From NCBI GenBank assembly GCA_000711775.1, contig ARYC01000218.1, positions 100,154-164,153 on the forward strand: 64,000 bases of DNA. Direction: 5' to 3'. Every line of letters begins with the position of its first letter. Position 1 is the first letter of the stretch. This DNA is from Oxytricha trifallax. Lineage: Eukaryota; Ciliophora; Spirotrichea; Sporadotrichida; Oxytrichidae. The notes below the pieces were generated by a model. It was given only the letters and a program-made list of their open reading frames with translations, made no database searches and was not told the origin of the DNA. Position numbers and translations under genes: made by a program. Shown piece by piece: positions 10,633 to 23,074 of the stretch.

Positions 10633-13600
10633 ATGTCAAACAGACAAAACGATTACGATTAAGCTCAATAAAATTATAATTACTCAAGGCAATAAACTCT
10701 TACCTAATAAACTTCAACAAATGCTTCTCAAGATTTTGATTTCAGCTAAGTAAACAGAATGACACAATAAAAGGATGTCACTTAAAATTTCAGAGATAGT
10801 ATAGTTCAAAAGGCCATTCATACCTAAATTAAAAATGAGCCATAGTTCTATGAATTTACAGAAGTTTTTGTTTGGGGAGATGATAGATGGGGTTAATTAG
10901 GTTTATATCATTAAAAATTGAAGAAAGGAAACTGTGACTAAGTCTTTTTCAAGGTACCAAAGACCTGTAGTTTCAACATACTCATTAAGCAAATTTCATG
11001 TGGTGATAATCATTCAGCAATTCTAACAAATTAGGGGCATTTATACATGATGGGGAGCAATTCCTAAGGTCAGTTAGGCATTGGGGATAACTGCCCAGAC
11101 TTACAAAATAAAGATTGCGCTGGTGCACCATGTCTTGTTGATAAGTTAAGAGATTATAAAGTTGAGAGCGTTGAATGCGGTAGTAATTTTACTTTTTCAA
11201 TTGTAAAAGATTCAAATAATCAAGAGCAGAGTATTTTTGCTTGGGGTTGCAATAGAGAAGGGCAGCTTGGTCTTTCAAGCTTAGCCGAAATAGACTTTCC
11301 AACTAAATTAAAATTCTTCGAGGATTATAACATAAGAATAAAGCAAATTAGTGCAGGAAGTTCTCACTCTCTATTCCTAACTGAAGAAAGTCAGGTCTAT
11401 GCCGTTGGGTCTAATTCTTCTGGATAGTTGGGTATTGGCTAACAAATAAATCAAGCAATACAACCAATAATAATTGATACACTTGTTGATAAAGTTATAA
11501 TATAAATAAGTGCAGGTGATCATCATTCATTGTTTCTAACTAGTACTGGTGAAGTATATTGTTGTGGAAACAATCAACTTAACTATAAGTTAGTATTATA
11601 GTATTTAAATTTTGGAGTGAGTATTTAGAAAATACAGGATAATTTTATTGAAAATTTAAAAGTAATCTTTTAAATAATTTTATCTACAATATTAAACTAT
11701 AAATATTATTGGGATCTGAAATTACTTGAATAAAATCTATTTAAATTCATTTAACTAAGTGAAGTTAAGTCTATCTTATCACAATTTATAAAGTCTCTTT
11801 ATAACTTAATAATTTAAATGAAAAAATCATATAATTTTTGATAATACATACGAGTTTTCCAAAGTTTTAAATATTCAAAATAATTGAAATAATTAGAATT
11901 CAAATAAAAAAATAAATTAGTAATTTCTTTTTACTTTAAAACAAGTAAACTCCCTTGATTTATTGAATGAATATTTTTATAATTAGGCATCATGGATGCT
12001 TAGACAAATCAATATACTCCTTTGAAAATCACAGCACTTTAAAACTATAAAATTGTAAAGATTGAAGCAAAATAAGAATCTGCAGCAATAAGTAATGCTG
12101 GAGAACTGTTTCTCTGGGGTAAAGGAGTATTTGGATCGTATAGAACACCCCAAAAAATACTGACAATTTCTAATCCAGTATGTGATATTAGTCTTGGTAG
12201 ATCTTTAGGAACAGCTCTTGATAGCAAGGGATTACTTTGGACTTGGGGAACAAATGAACATGGAGAGTTAGGAGTTGGTGACTAAGATCCTAGAATTCAT
12301 CCCTATCCAGTTTTAACTCTAAAAGGCAAAAAAGTAACATAAATCATGTGTGGAGGCAAATTTGTTGTTGCTCTAGGTGTAAATGTAAAGAAGGAAATTC
12401 CTCAACTTAAACTGAAGAAATAAAAAGATTCTACTTAAAATGGAATGAACTTGTAAAGAGATATTAGAACAAGCTCAATCGTTGTCTTAAATAGAAATTC
12501 TTCACTAAACAGTATTGGGAAACATTAAAAAAGCTTGTCAAAAACTAAGAAGAAAAACAAAAACTCCAGCTCATCAAAGATATTAAGAAGAGATTCAATT
12601 GATGGTTTGAGGAAAATTTATGGAGGAATAAATGCTGAAAAAAATAATTCAAATGCTCTATCTCCTAAGCTTAATAAAGAGTCAAAACTTTCTAAGATTT
12701 TAAAGAAAAAGGTTTCATCAAGTTCACTTAACAAAAGCAAACTTCAAGAATCAATACCGCGATCATAATCAAAATCAAGAAAGATTAAAATAAAAAAGTC
12801 CTCTTCAAAGCCTAAAACGTCAGGAATTTACAGTTAACCATTTTCTGGTGATGACACCACTATAATTAAGCCAGGAACATTTTTAAATCAAAGCTGTTTA
12901 GTTGTAAAAAAGAAAAATAAACTTGCATTATCCAAAAACAATCATAATCATCAGATTCAGACACAAATAAGTCCAAGAGATTCTCAATATTAATTGACTT
13001 ACAAGAACTAAAGCTAGTAGCATGAAATTTTTAACGTTGAAATAAATAATGCATCATCCTAGGATATGACTTAAGATTCAAACACCAACATAACAGCTTA
13101 TATAAATTCGCAGCACTAATCCAATCACAAATCATTAATGTAGTAAGCTGTGATGTATATACCCTAACCTCTTCAATCTTCTTCTCATTAGAACAAAGAA
13201 AAGCTCATTAAGGATTTACAGACAGAACTGAAGTAGCTTAGAACAGAGAACGAATTACTCAAAAAAGAGAACAAAACTGTAAAGCAGTAAATGGATTAGC
13301 TTGAGAAGCACTACGAGAAACATAATGTCTAACAACAGCATCAATAGGAAATGCAGAATTTGCATGCTGAAATTAAACGGTAGGAACTAAAAATAGTTAA
13401 TCTTAAAATGGAGAAGAAGGATTATAAAAATTAATATGAGAGTTAAATTCAAGAAAACTCAGAACTATTAACTTAGGTTTCTGATCTATAGAAGGAAAAA
13501 TAATGTGCAAATGATTAAATAGAAGGTTTGAGAGATCAGTATGAAGTTCTAAGAGAGAATTATATTTAAGCAGAAGCAAAGAATTAAGAATAAGAAAATG

Positions 13601-14587
13601 AAATGAAAGAGATTTAGGAAGAGATCATGCAAATCAGTCAATAATCGAATTAAGTAGAGAAAAGTCTTTTAGACAAGTTATAGGAAGTGTCTGAGAAGTA
13701 TTAAGGATCTATGAAATAGATTGATGAGATGAAGCAGTAAATCAAGGCTGATAAGCTAATTTAATATTTATAACTAAATAATTAAGCGAAGATAAGAAGA
13801 GCTTGCATATACCATGAAAGACACTCAATTCTATGTAAATGCTCTAGAGAAAGAAAATTTGGGGTTACAAACAGTAAACACATTTATTCCTAAAATACCT
13901 TTTAAAAAGTTTACTCAAAGTAAAAAATGAATAAGTTATTTCTATAAAATACTTATAAAATCTCAGATTTCTATTTCTATGAAAAATTGAAGAAAAATGT
14001 TATATATACTACTCAATAATTATTTTTTTGGTCATATCTATTATAGTTTAAACAGAATCTTGCTAATTAAATATATAAATAATATAGTCTTTTTATAAAT
14101 TTGCATTTTAGTTGGGTCATAAATTAAAATACGCATAGATTTAAATATTGCCCTCTTAAATTCTTTCCTTAGAGAAGAAATTGAGAAGGCAAAATATTCC
14201 AAAGACAAAGATTAATATGGAAAATTCATTCAAAATCTCATCCCAATAAAAGGTAAACAGAGACCAGTAAACGACGAAAATGATTATGAGAAAACTGATT
14301 TGAAGATGTCATCTAGTAAAAGTCCCTTCAGAGAAAATTTTTCAAAAGAAAACTCGTGTATTGATAAATCAGCCTGTAAATACGAGGAACTAACTTAAAA
14401 GCACTTTGAACAACCTTAGATATTGAGGGCATCAGTATTTTCTTAGGACTCTTAATAAGAAAATTTGAATTTTAAGTAGTCTCAAAATGAAAACGTCTCG
14501 TCATAAGACTTCAATGATCTTAGGATGAGCTATAATTAAAAACTACTTAAATCCTTGGAGAAAAAGACTCTAAACAAGATTAGATGA
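10633..14587 (+). CDS. RCC1-repeat protein with C-terminal coiled coil
   Basis: Four MDSs join into 1098 codons once three IESs (11594-11986, 13757-13787, 13876-14112) are removed. The N-terminal ~450 residues are RCC1 beta-propeller blades, each with the W/GxNxxGQLG signature: 'GDDRWGQLG', 'GSNSQGQLG', 'GCNREGQLG', 'GSNSSGQLG', 'GTNEHGELG', paired with 'SCGDNHSAIL', 'SAGSSHSLFL', 'SAGDHHSLFL'. A Ser/Lys-rich linker follows, then a long coiled coil ('LQTELKQLRTENELLKKENK') and a charged tail ending at TGA 14585-14587. RCC1 propellers act as Ran exchange factors or protein-binding platforms; the coiled coil suggests a structural or ciliary role here. Start and stop are firm. Confidence 0.88.
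11594..11986. other. IES, 393 bp, pointer TTAG
   Basis: Pointer copies at 11590-11593 and 11983-11986. Joining gives 'NNQLNYKLGIMDAQT', completing an RCC1 blade in frame. A GT..AG intron with the same span would leave the wrong frame. The insert is AT-rich with in-frame TGA codons. Confidence 0.8.
13757..13787. other. Very short IES, 31 bp, pointer TAAGC
   Basis: Pointers at 13752-13756 and 13783-13787. Without removal the coiled-coil frame is lost; with one copy kept it reads 'KADKRRQEELAYTMKDTQF'. It is too short and lacks GT..AG, so it is not an intron. Confidence 0.85.
13876..14112. other. IES, 237 bp, pointer AGT
   Basis: Pointers at 13873-13875 and 14110-14112. The join reads 'LGLQTVGSQIKIRIDLNIAL', in frame with 'FLREEIEKAKYSKDKDQYG'. 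GT..AG intron alternatives in this gap give the wrong frame. Confidence 0.7.
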
Positions 14588-14748
14588 TATTACATCTATA
14601 TTAAGGATAATTAAACTGATAGATATAACAGTGTATATAAATGAAGTTATTCAAGCTAACTAAATGTTAAATCCTTAATACTAAAATTATATATAAAATT
14701 GTTAATAAAATTTAAAAGAAAAAGTTTAAATCTTGCAAATTCGCAAAA

Positions 14749-17700
14749 ATGGTAGATAAATCATAATTGAACAATACTGAGTCTCCTGGCTAGGCTATTC
14801 CTTTTATTAACATCGACTAAAAATCTGGTAAATTTGAGGTGACCTCTGAGGCCATGATTCTACTAGAATCTATTCCTAGAAATTTCAAAGTATCTGTGGT
14901 TGCCATTGCAGGCCCATACAGAACTGGCAAATCATTTTTGGCGAATCGATTGCTAAATTAGAGTCAAGGATTTTAAATTGGAAGCACCACTCAAGCTTGC
15001 ACTAAGGGTATATGGATATGGGACAAACCTGTGTATACCTCTAATGATCAAGTTATTAATTAACAATGATAAATTAAACCTGTAACAATCAAAACACAAA
15101 CCCTGTTAGATTTTATACTATGTTATAAATGATTAAATTTTATTATAATTTTGCTTTAAAGCATTATATGTATACAAAACAAAATTTTGCTTTGAAAGAG
15201 AGAATACTTACAATACTATAATAAACTATATACAATTGTTATTTTTTGCTACATTTTTTTTTCTCTCGAAATGCCAAATGTAGCTTAAATTCTTTTTTTA
15301 AAAATTTAAGTAAATTAAAAAGCATATTTGTAAAACAGTAAATGATAAAATTTAGAAAAATTAAAGAAAACAATCTAATTTTGATGTTGTTTTAATATTT
15401 ATAATATAAAAAAAAAACTAATTATTTTAAGATAAATAAATTTATAAATGTGTTTTTCTATTCCTTTAAAGTATACCTATAAAATATTATAAATTAGCTT
15501 AAAAATAAAGGTTTATTAATTATTTATATGCTATTGCTTGACACTGAAGGATTAGCATCGACAGAGAGATCTACAAATGTAGATATCAAGATATTCACAC
15601 TTTCGATTTTACTGTCCTCCCTTTTCATTTACAACTAAATGGGTCCCATCACCGAGAATTCTTTAGAAGACTTATCTCTAGTTGCCAATCTATCAAACTA
15701 CATCCACATTCAAAACTAACAAACTAAAGATCAAGCTAATTCTATAGACTATAAGGGATACTTCCCATAGTTTAATTGGGTTTTAAGAGATTTCTACCAT
15801 GATTTAGAGGGCCAAACACCAAAGTAATACTTAGAAGATTGCTTACAGATGACTGCGGCACTTTCTAATGATGGTCTGAAAAAGAATCTTATCCGAGAAT
15901 CCATCAAGAAATATTTCAAAGATAGAGACTGCTATACTTTCATCAGACCTGTTAGTGATGAAAGTAAACTTGCTCATGTTGACAGTTTAAAATGGGAAGA
16001 ATTAAAAACTGATTTTAGAAGAGAGGTTAGTGGGTTCGTAAAGGACATGAAAAAAAAGTTAAAACCTAAAATAATTAATGGAAAATTCCTAAACACCAGC
16101 ATGTTCTTATCACTAGCACTAGAATATATTGATGCTATTAATTCAAAAGAGACGCCAACAGTCCTTGCAGCAATAGATAGAGTGATTTAAGCAGAGACTA
16201 GTAAAATTGGAGATGAGTTGTATGATAAATTTTGTCATCAAATTGAGGAATCAATAAGCGAGGAATGTATGCCATTTACAAAGGAAACATTTTAAAAGAT
16301 TGTCAAAAAGCTTACAAAAGAAAATAAAACAGCTCTTAGCAAATAACTCTCTCAGATTCTAAACTTCCAAGAAATCCTGAAAGAGCAGCAGAAATTCAAA
16401 GAGCGGATTTTAGATGTTGTAGAGAGAAAATACTAATAAAACTATTCAGCAAGTTATCACTATGCATCTGGTTTGATTAATAAGCTTTATGATACTGTTA
16501 AGAATCCTATGAAGCACGTTAATAATCATAATTCACAAGTAGACTCTACTTTTATCCATGAATACGTGAAATAATGGCTGGCTATTTGTAAAGAATATAA
16601 AGAAATTGCAAAATGCATGACTTAATGGGAATGCTTTGCAGAAAGTATAGTGAAACATTCTGACCTCAACAATGCAGGAGGGAGCGTTGATTTGTTTATA
16701 AAATAAGAATTAATTGAGATTAATCAGGAAGCCGTTGTAAATGACAATATGGATCATGATGATTCAGAAACTTTAACTTAAGCTTCATATAACTATTCAT
16801 CGAACCAACACTAATTGAATGAGGATTAAAATAAATACTATGCGCTTTAAATATTTGAAAAAATAGTTGATTAAATAAGTGATTCTCTGAACGATACACA
16901 TAACAGATTAAAAATTAATCTTTAAGAAACTCAGCATAATGATAAGAAGCTTTCCTAGAAGAAGAAGTAAAACGATTAAATGATTGAGCTGCAAAGGCAA
17001 TAAAATGAAGACATAGTTAATGTGAAGCATGAACTTGAGATGAAAATTGAAAATCTTTAAAGAGAGATTTAAAGTAGGCTTTAGGAACTTGATAGTCTTA
17101 AGTAAGTAAAAGAGCAAGAAGCCAAGAACTTAAAGAAGACTATAATTTTTAACAATATATATTTACTCATGAGCGTTAATTGAAGGACAGAGATGAAGAA
17201 ATTAAAGTTTTAGAAGCTTAAAAGTCTTAAATAGACACATCCTACCAGACCACCTCCTTAAAAGCACAAGAACTAGATTCAGAAAAGCGTAAAGAAATTT
17301 CTTCAATTTAAAATGAAATCAAGAAACTTGAAGAAGATGTTGAAGGGTTAAAGAAGAAAATGGAGAACAAAGAAAACAATCCTCATTACATCTAAGTTAA
17401 CTAATTCTTCATGGAAGTGAAAGAGTATATCGAGCAGTTTAAAAGAGGAGTGTTTGATTCATAGGAAGAGACTAAGAATTACAAAGTTAAACTGTTCAAT
17501 TTACAGAAACAACTAAATGACATTGAATATTAAGCCAATTAAAATGAACTTAAACTTAAGAAAAAGCTAGATGAGGATCTTAGATTGAAGAAAGAAGGGA
17601 TTGAGCAACAGCAAGAGTAGTATGTTCTACAATTAGACTAAGAGAGGCAAAAAATCTATTAACTTTAGGATAAGAAGCAAATATATGAATAGCACATTGA

Positions 17701-18131
17701 TGCCTTGAGCCAATAAATCTTAAATACTTATAATCTACACTTAATTTGCTCTAAATAATTTATTCAAATAAATTATATTTATTGATTAAATCTCAGATGC
17801 ACAGAAAAAGGAGAAATTATTACAACAGCAATTCGAGACGGCAGAGCGATCTCAATTGCTTAAACATAAAGGCGTTTAAGACGTAAGTCAAGAAATTCAG
17901 TCTTATAAGGACACTTAACTGCGCATCGAAGAACAAATCTACAAGCTTTCAATTGAAAATAAATAGTAGCAAGAAGACAAAGAAATCATTCTGATGCTAC
18001 TTCCATAAATCATTAAATCAATTAATGGCAGAGCAAATAACATCAAGGCATTTTTGAATTAGATGGAAAATGATTAGGTAAAGAATAAAGTACAGAAGAT
18101 TTTATTGGCTCACAGGATACCTTTTAAGTGA
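14749..18131 (+). CDS. Guanylate-binding protein (GBP/atlastin-type large GTPase) with coiled coil
   Basis: Four MDSs give exactly 940 codons after removing IESs at 15059-15522, 17142-17167 and 17721-17793. The N-terminal G domain has the P-loop 'GPYRTGKS' (about residue 60), switch I region 'TKGIWIW', G3 'LLLDTEG', and a G4-like 'FNWVLRDFYHDL'. A helical GBP-C-like region (to ~residue 640) and a long Gln-rich coiled coil ('HELEMKIENLQREIQSRLQE', 'QSYKDTQLRIEEQIYKL') follow, ending at TGA 18129-18131. GBPs are dynamin-superfamily GTPases acting on membranes, in ciliates probably in membrane traffic rather than immunity. It is longer than a typical ~600-aa GBP because of the coiled coil. Confidence 0.88.
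15059..15522. other. IES, 464 bp, pointer ATTA (boundaries approximate)
   Basis: Separates 'IWIWDKPVYTSNDQVI' from 'LLLDTEGLAS'. ATTA at 15055-15058 and 15519-15522 restores the frame. Overlapping TTATTAATTA copies at both ends make the exact pointer ambiguous, and a GT..AG intron ending near 15496 would also be in frame. The insert is AT-rich and non-coding. Confidence 0.6.
17142..17167. other. Very short IES, 26 bp, pointer ACT
   Basis: ACT at 17139-17141 and 17165-17167. Removal changes the frame exactly where the coiled coil needs it: 'KNLKKTHERQLKDRDEEIK'. The insert is 85% A/T and has no splice sites. Confidence 0.85.
17721..17793. other. IES, 73 bp, pointer TAAATCT
   Basis: TAAATCT at 17714-17720 and 17787-17793. 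The join reads 'DALSQQISDAQKKEKLLQQQ', restoring the coiled-coil frame to the stop. Confidence 0.88.
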
Positions 18132-18312
18132 GTAGTTTTGATTAATAGTTCATGTTTACTTAATATATTCTTTTACATTTCACAATTCTATTATCGCATT
18201 TAATTAATCCAGCATTTCTATGTAATTTAAAATTTACCAAAAATTTGAAGAAATAATCAGTTATGACTAAATTTCTTAATAATTTTATTTTAACAATTTC
18301 ATAATTGAATTA

Positions 18313-19541
18313 ATGGGAGACATTGATTTTTAGAAACAATACTTGCCTGGTTACACTGGCCATGTACCAAAGAAGAATGAAATATATGGGTGCACTTCTG
18401 GTGACATTAATCGTATCATAACTGGATAAGGGTATAAGCCTTCAAATTATGATGTTGACATCACAAAAAATGTCAGTGATGAACATTATATTTAATACCT
18501 TTCCTATTTATTTATATTTATTGAACTCTTCGGCTCAAGGACATTTTACTCGAAGCCACCTCTTAAAGATGGGCAGACTCATTCGTTATAATATGGGAAT
18601 GTTTCCAAGCATGGTAATAACTGGATTGGGGGTCCTTCTAATATAAAAATCATTTTATAGTTAATCAATTATGATTGAATTTTACTAAGAAATTTATAAT
18701 GTGAGGGCATAGCACATCCCAGGCTACAAGGGCTACGTTCCAAATATCAAAGCAGAGAATATTTATGGTAAATCTTTCGCGCAGAGTACTTCCCAAGCAA
18801 TTAACAGAGAATTCACCCAGGGAATCGAACTGCCTGCTTAAGAAAGATTCTTAACAACTACTAATAGCTATAATTAAGTTTTAGTCAAATTAATCATTTA
18901 ACATAGTTATAGTTTAACAAAACTAATTTCAGAAGAATTAAGGATTAATTAGAACCAGCAGATGTAAAAGATCATATTTAGGCAGCAAACTTTAGAGATG
19001 CAGAGTAAGTTTTACAAATAACTAAATTGTTTTATAGATTCCAGGGACTCGAGGTTCAAAAGAGGAATATTTACTTGGATATGCCAACAGTTGGATATCA
19101 GGGGTTCAAATCAGTATATAGACCTTAAACTGTATCCATCGCTCACAGAAAAGATCCATTCTTCAATATAAATCCACTGAGAGCAAGAATAAGGGAAACT
19201 AATTTGGAGGAGGATCGTAATTTCCAAGGGATGAGTGAAGGGTTTTAAAGAGCTGCCACTGCTAATATCGCTAAAAGAGGAACATCAACAACTCCAAAGT
19301 TATTTATCTTATAAATTTAGTAAAATTTATCGAATTTATTTTGAATTAAACTTAAACTACAAACGGATTTAGATAAACAACCTATAATAATCCAAATACT
19401 TAATCGCAGCCTGATCTCATTAAAATACCAATTGCAGGATACACAGGTCATAGAGCAGGCTACAAAGCGCAGAATTTCTATGGCAAAAATTTCAGAGATT
19501 GTGCCATACAATCTAAGTTTGTTCAAAAGTTAACTCAGTGA
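18313..19541 (+). CDS. CIMIP2/FAM166-like ciliary microtubule inner protein
   Basis: Repeated 'PGYTGHVPK', 'IPGYKGYVPNIK' and 'AGYTGHRAGYKAQNFYGKNF' motifs match the short UPF0605/CIMIP2 (FAM166) signature of proteins inside ciliary doublet microtubules. Starts 'MGDIDFQKQYLPGYTGHVPK'. Three GT..AG introns are clear: 18878-18942 (65 nt), 19005-19037 (33 nt) and 19299-19372 (74 nt). TGA is at 19539-19541. One frame change near 18640-18670 (between 'WIGGPSNI' and 'EFYQEIYNVRAQH') is unexplained: the total is one base over a multiple of three, so a small IES or a 1-nt change lies there. Family by motif recognition. Confidence 0.75.
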
Positions 19542-19559
19542 TTAAAAATAGAAAAAATG

Positions 19560-21635
19560 CTTTAAAATAATTTTAAATTACTAAATTGAATCATAAAGAA
19601 TTTAAGTAAATAAAATACAAATTAGGATAAGTTTAATTATTATAAATTAAATTAATTTCTATTCTAGTTGACTACTAGATTAAACTGTTTTTTGTAAAAT
19701 TATTTTAATGCAATTTTTTTGTCTGTATTATACCCCATTATTTTTTTATAAAGGTATTTTTTGTTTTAAATTCTTCTTTTTAATATGTGTTTTTTTACAG
19801 GAAGATAAATTTGTTATTGTTCTCAAATACTTTTTTGTAAAAGTATTCTGAGGTTACTATATGAGCTTTATACATTTCATTGATGAAGTAATTTTATTTC
19901 AGTTTTTTGAATTATTACTCTAAATTTTGTTTGAAATTATTACCTTTTGCATCATTATTATTAGGTCTACATTCTTTTTGAATTGAGATGTTGTATTAAT
20001 CTTTTAAAATTATTTACTAAAGCAAAAGGTACTTTCCTTGATAAGACTAATCAGATATTATGATATGTTTCATAAAATGCATCAATAACTATGCGTTAAC
20101 ATGACTTAGCATTGTGGCTTTTTCTACGTATTTGATTGATTTATTTGTGTTTGATTTTATGAGTACTATTTCATTGCAATACTTACATTTGTAAAATGAT
20201 TTAACTTCACTATCATTTTGGTTATTTACTACTTTAATAAGATTTATTTTGTGATCCTTTTTAATGTTTTATTTGTGTGATCAATTTATTGAAATTTCTT
20301 TTTCTTGATTTATAAGCAGTATTCTTCTCTATATTCATTGAGATCAGATAATTTTGTTGTAGATGTTTTGATCAATATTCATTAAATTAATTTAATTTAA
20401 AACATCATACTTTTATCATCTTCCCCTCAAGGCTTTATAAAAACCATTATCCACAGGATTGAATATTTAAATCACACGCCTCATCATTTGAAACTTCTGC
20501 TCAATATAAAATATCTTATAAACTCCTTAAATTTAGCATCATTTGCTATTCATGATACTTAGTTAGAAAACATAATTTTGATAAGCACCAATATTATTGA
20601 AAATGATATAGTACAAAAGAATGGAAATATTAAAATTTAAAAAGCAATAAACAGAAATTATTTTGATAGTTTTAAATTTATACACTTGTTATAAATCTTG
20701 AGATTTAATTTCAGAACACCAAAAATTAATTATAATCTGCGAAAGAAATTATATTATAAAAACATGTTTACTATGTGATGTATAATTCATATTGTTTTTT
20801 AAATTATCTTATCACCATAAGCATCTTTTTTATTTTAAATCAATTGTAGCTTGAATATTTTTTCAAAGTTAATTTTTCAATGATAATTATTGCGTCATTA
20901 CAAATGTGTTCAATTTATTAATTAAATTTACCTGATAAGCTAATATATTCTCTTTTCCCATTTTGTTTAAAGATTTTCTAATTTTATTACGCTTTAATAA
21001 AATAAATATTCCTTGAAAAATTATAAAATATATAGGCGATTGTAGATACTGATTTTTTAATGAAAAAATGTAAAATAAAAGAATATGTATAATTTAAACA
21101 ATTATCACATTAGATCCATCTCATGAAGGAGTTAAAAATTTATAATAATTTTATTTTTTGCTGAATTATTCACTTTCATTTATAAATTTATTTGTTATAA
21201 AAAATATTTTGTCTATATTCTTTTATCAAAGAATTGGAAAATCTTGATGGTTAAACGCTCGAGTTAAGACCTTACCGGTGCTTAACATTCCTATATGTTT
21301 CATCTCATTCTCCACGCTGAATCTTTTATTTTAACAGTCAGTACTCTTGCTATTTAATATTTAATTTACTTGAAGTTTTATATTCGTTTTGTCCTAGACT
21401 CAGGATCATTAAAATTTAGTCAAATAGTTTTACAAAATGTTATTTTAAGCTAAATATCATTTAATTAGCAAAATAATTCCATCCAAAGATTAAATCTGAA
21501 AATTTATGTGATAATTTAAAATCAATATAGTTATCAGAGTAGAGTGTCTTAAATTATAAAATATACTTTATAACAAAATTCTTTAAAATTTAACTGCATA
21601 TTTTTAAATATGAATTTTATGCCATAAATATAACT
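19560..21635. other. AT-rich region with a weak zinc-finger-like fragment
   Basis: Mostly low-complexity AT-rich DNA. On the minus strand at about 20050-20240 an open stretch reads 'SFYKCKYCNEIVLIKS' with a later His, like a decayed C2H2/BED-type finger. Near 20430-20530 the minus strand reads 'FQMMRRVIQIFNPVDNGFYK'. These could be relics of a transposon gene. No intact gene is seen. Confidence 0.35.
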
Positions 21636-21800
21636 TATGATAATCCTAATACTCAATCGCAATCATGTCTCATTCAAATACTAGTTGTTTTTTGAATGCA
21701 AAGGTCACAAAGAAAGATACAAAAAAGCATAATTTTATGGCAAAAATCTCAGATATTGTGCTCTACAATCAAAAACTATTTTCAAAAGTTTAATTTATTG
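21636..21800 (+). pseudogene. Decayed duplicate of the last exon of the CIMIP2-like gene
   Basis: Aligns by eye with 19380-19545: both contain 'aataatcc.aatact.aatcgca', 'aaggtcac/aggtcat', 'tttatggcaaaaat', 'tcagatattgtgc' and 'caatc'. The frame is broken and the glycine-rich motif is lost. It lies about 2.2 kb downstream in the same orientation. Confidence 0.65.
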
Positions 21801-21979
21801 ATTAATAATAAATAATAATGCATAATAATAAATTTAAATTACTATTAGCTAATCATAATAAATGATAAGCTATTAAAACACATATAAAGCAAAATTACAA
21901 AAAATATTAGTTATTATTAATTAAATTAAATTTGATTTACATATTTTTATATTTTATCATATTTTAATAAATTAGATGA

Positions 21980-23074
21980 TCAGGTTTTTCCAATTTTTCC
22001 GATATAATCTTCCTCCTCATCAATATTTCTATTATTTTAATTATCTTCATCTTGCTTTAATTCTTCTTATTATTATTAAATATGTTGATCTTAATTATCT
22101 AAAAGATTTGATTTTTTTAAAATATTTTTATGACCAATTTCCAAAGAATTAAATTAATTTTAAATTTCAGCTTGAGCTTCATTTTTCGCTCGATTATTTT
22201 GTTGATAATCCTAATTTCCCTGGTTCTAAGAAACCTTTTATGCATTGGGAGATTTTAAATTTGGAAAAAAATTATAATTTGAATAATGATGAGATTTCAT
22301 ATTATTGCCGCTATTCAGACCTGCAACATAGTTATCAGTAAAAAAGATTTTAGAGCTTGAGTTTTGTTAATTCATGATATCATCATCTTTGTTGTCAACT
22401 GAATTAGAAGGATCAAAAGATTATTAAGATTATTCAGATCTTTTTCTCTTTTTGTTTTATTGCATTGCATTTTATTAATTTACAAGTTTGTTATTTTTCA
22501 AAATTCCTCTTAAAATATTTGGAATATTTTAAACAAAGTAAAACATTATAGATCTCTAAATGTGATTGAAAATTTATTTCATACAATCAAGTTCTCCCAT
22601 TACACTTGAAAAGTCTGAACAAAGTAAAAAGAAATTATCAATCACTTTTAAATGATAATGGTTTTCAATTGAGAGCTTTTTCATAAAAATTTCTTTCATT
22701 TAAACTTGGATTTATGACTGGTTTTCTTTGAAATTAGGTTGATTAAACTAATTCTCGAGTTCTTTTGTAATTGTTTATAAGTCTAAATTGATCATGATTT
22801 AATTTGTGATTGTGTCTTATTATTGTTTAGTCTCTTCATTATGTTTTGCCAGCAAATGCAATTTTACATCATTGATAATAAACCAAACACCATTAAATGT
22901 TGAGTGTTATTCCAAAACACTTAAAAGATTTTACAGATATTTAGCAGCGCTTTAAAATGTTGTGAATTCTTTGCTTTGAATTTTAATTGCTAGATTAAGA
23001 TGCACTTTTGGCAGATCTTTAATGAAATTCTCTAACTTTGCTAAAAAGTTTAATGTTTCTTATGGATTTTCCAT
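21980..23074 (-). CDS. Unrecognised 364-aa protein of the inverted repeat (block A)
   Basis: Intact frame of 365 codons, ATG at 23074 to TGA at 21980-21982, no introns. The N-terminal ~170 residues are amphipathic and ordered-looking ('LAKLENFIKDLPKVHLNLAI', 'KYLQNLLSVLEQHSTFNGV', 'MKKLSIENHYHLKVIDNFF'). The C-terminal half is Asn/Gln/Ser-rich with a basic cluster 'QNKKRKRSEQ' (possible nuclear signal) and an acidic end 'DEEEDYIGKIGKT'. A truncated relative lies inverted at 5400. It is not any TBE protein I recognise. It could be the gene of an undescribed germline-limited element or a duplicated host gene. Confidence 0.65.

Noticed and set aside
12535-12768. Stand-alone 77-aa Lys/Ser-rich ORF
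   Set aside because: Part of the continuous RCC1/coiled-coil frame once TAA/TAG are read as Gln.
13874-14172. GT..AG intron in the RCC1 gene
   Set aside because: Splicing GTAAAC...CTTAG leaves the wrong frame; the AGT-pointer IES restores it.
15849-16190. Stand-alone 113-aa ORF
   Set aside because: An internal part of the GTPase frame; it only seems to end because TAA/TAG were treated as stops.
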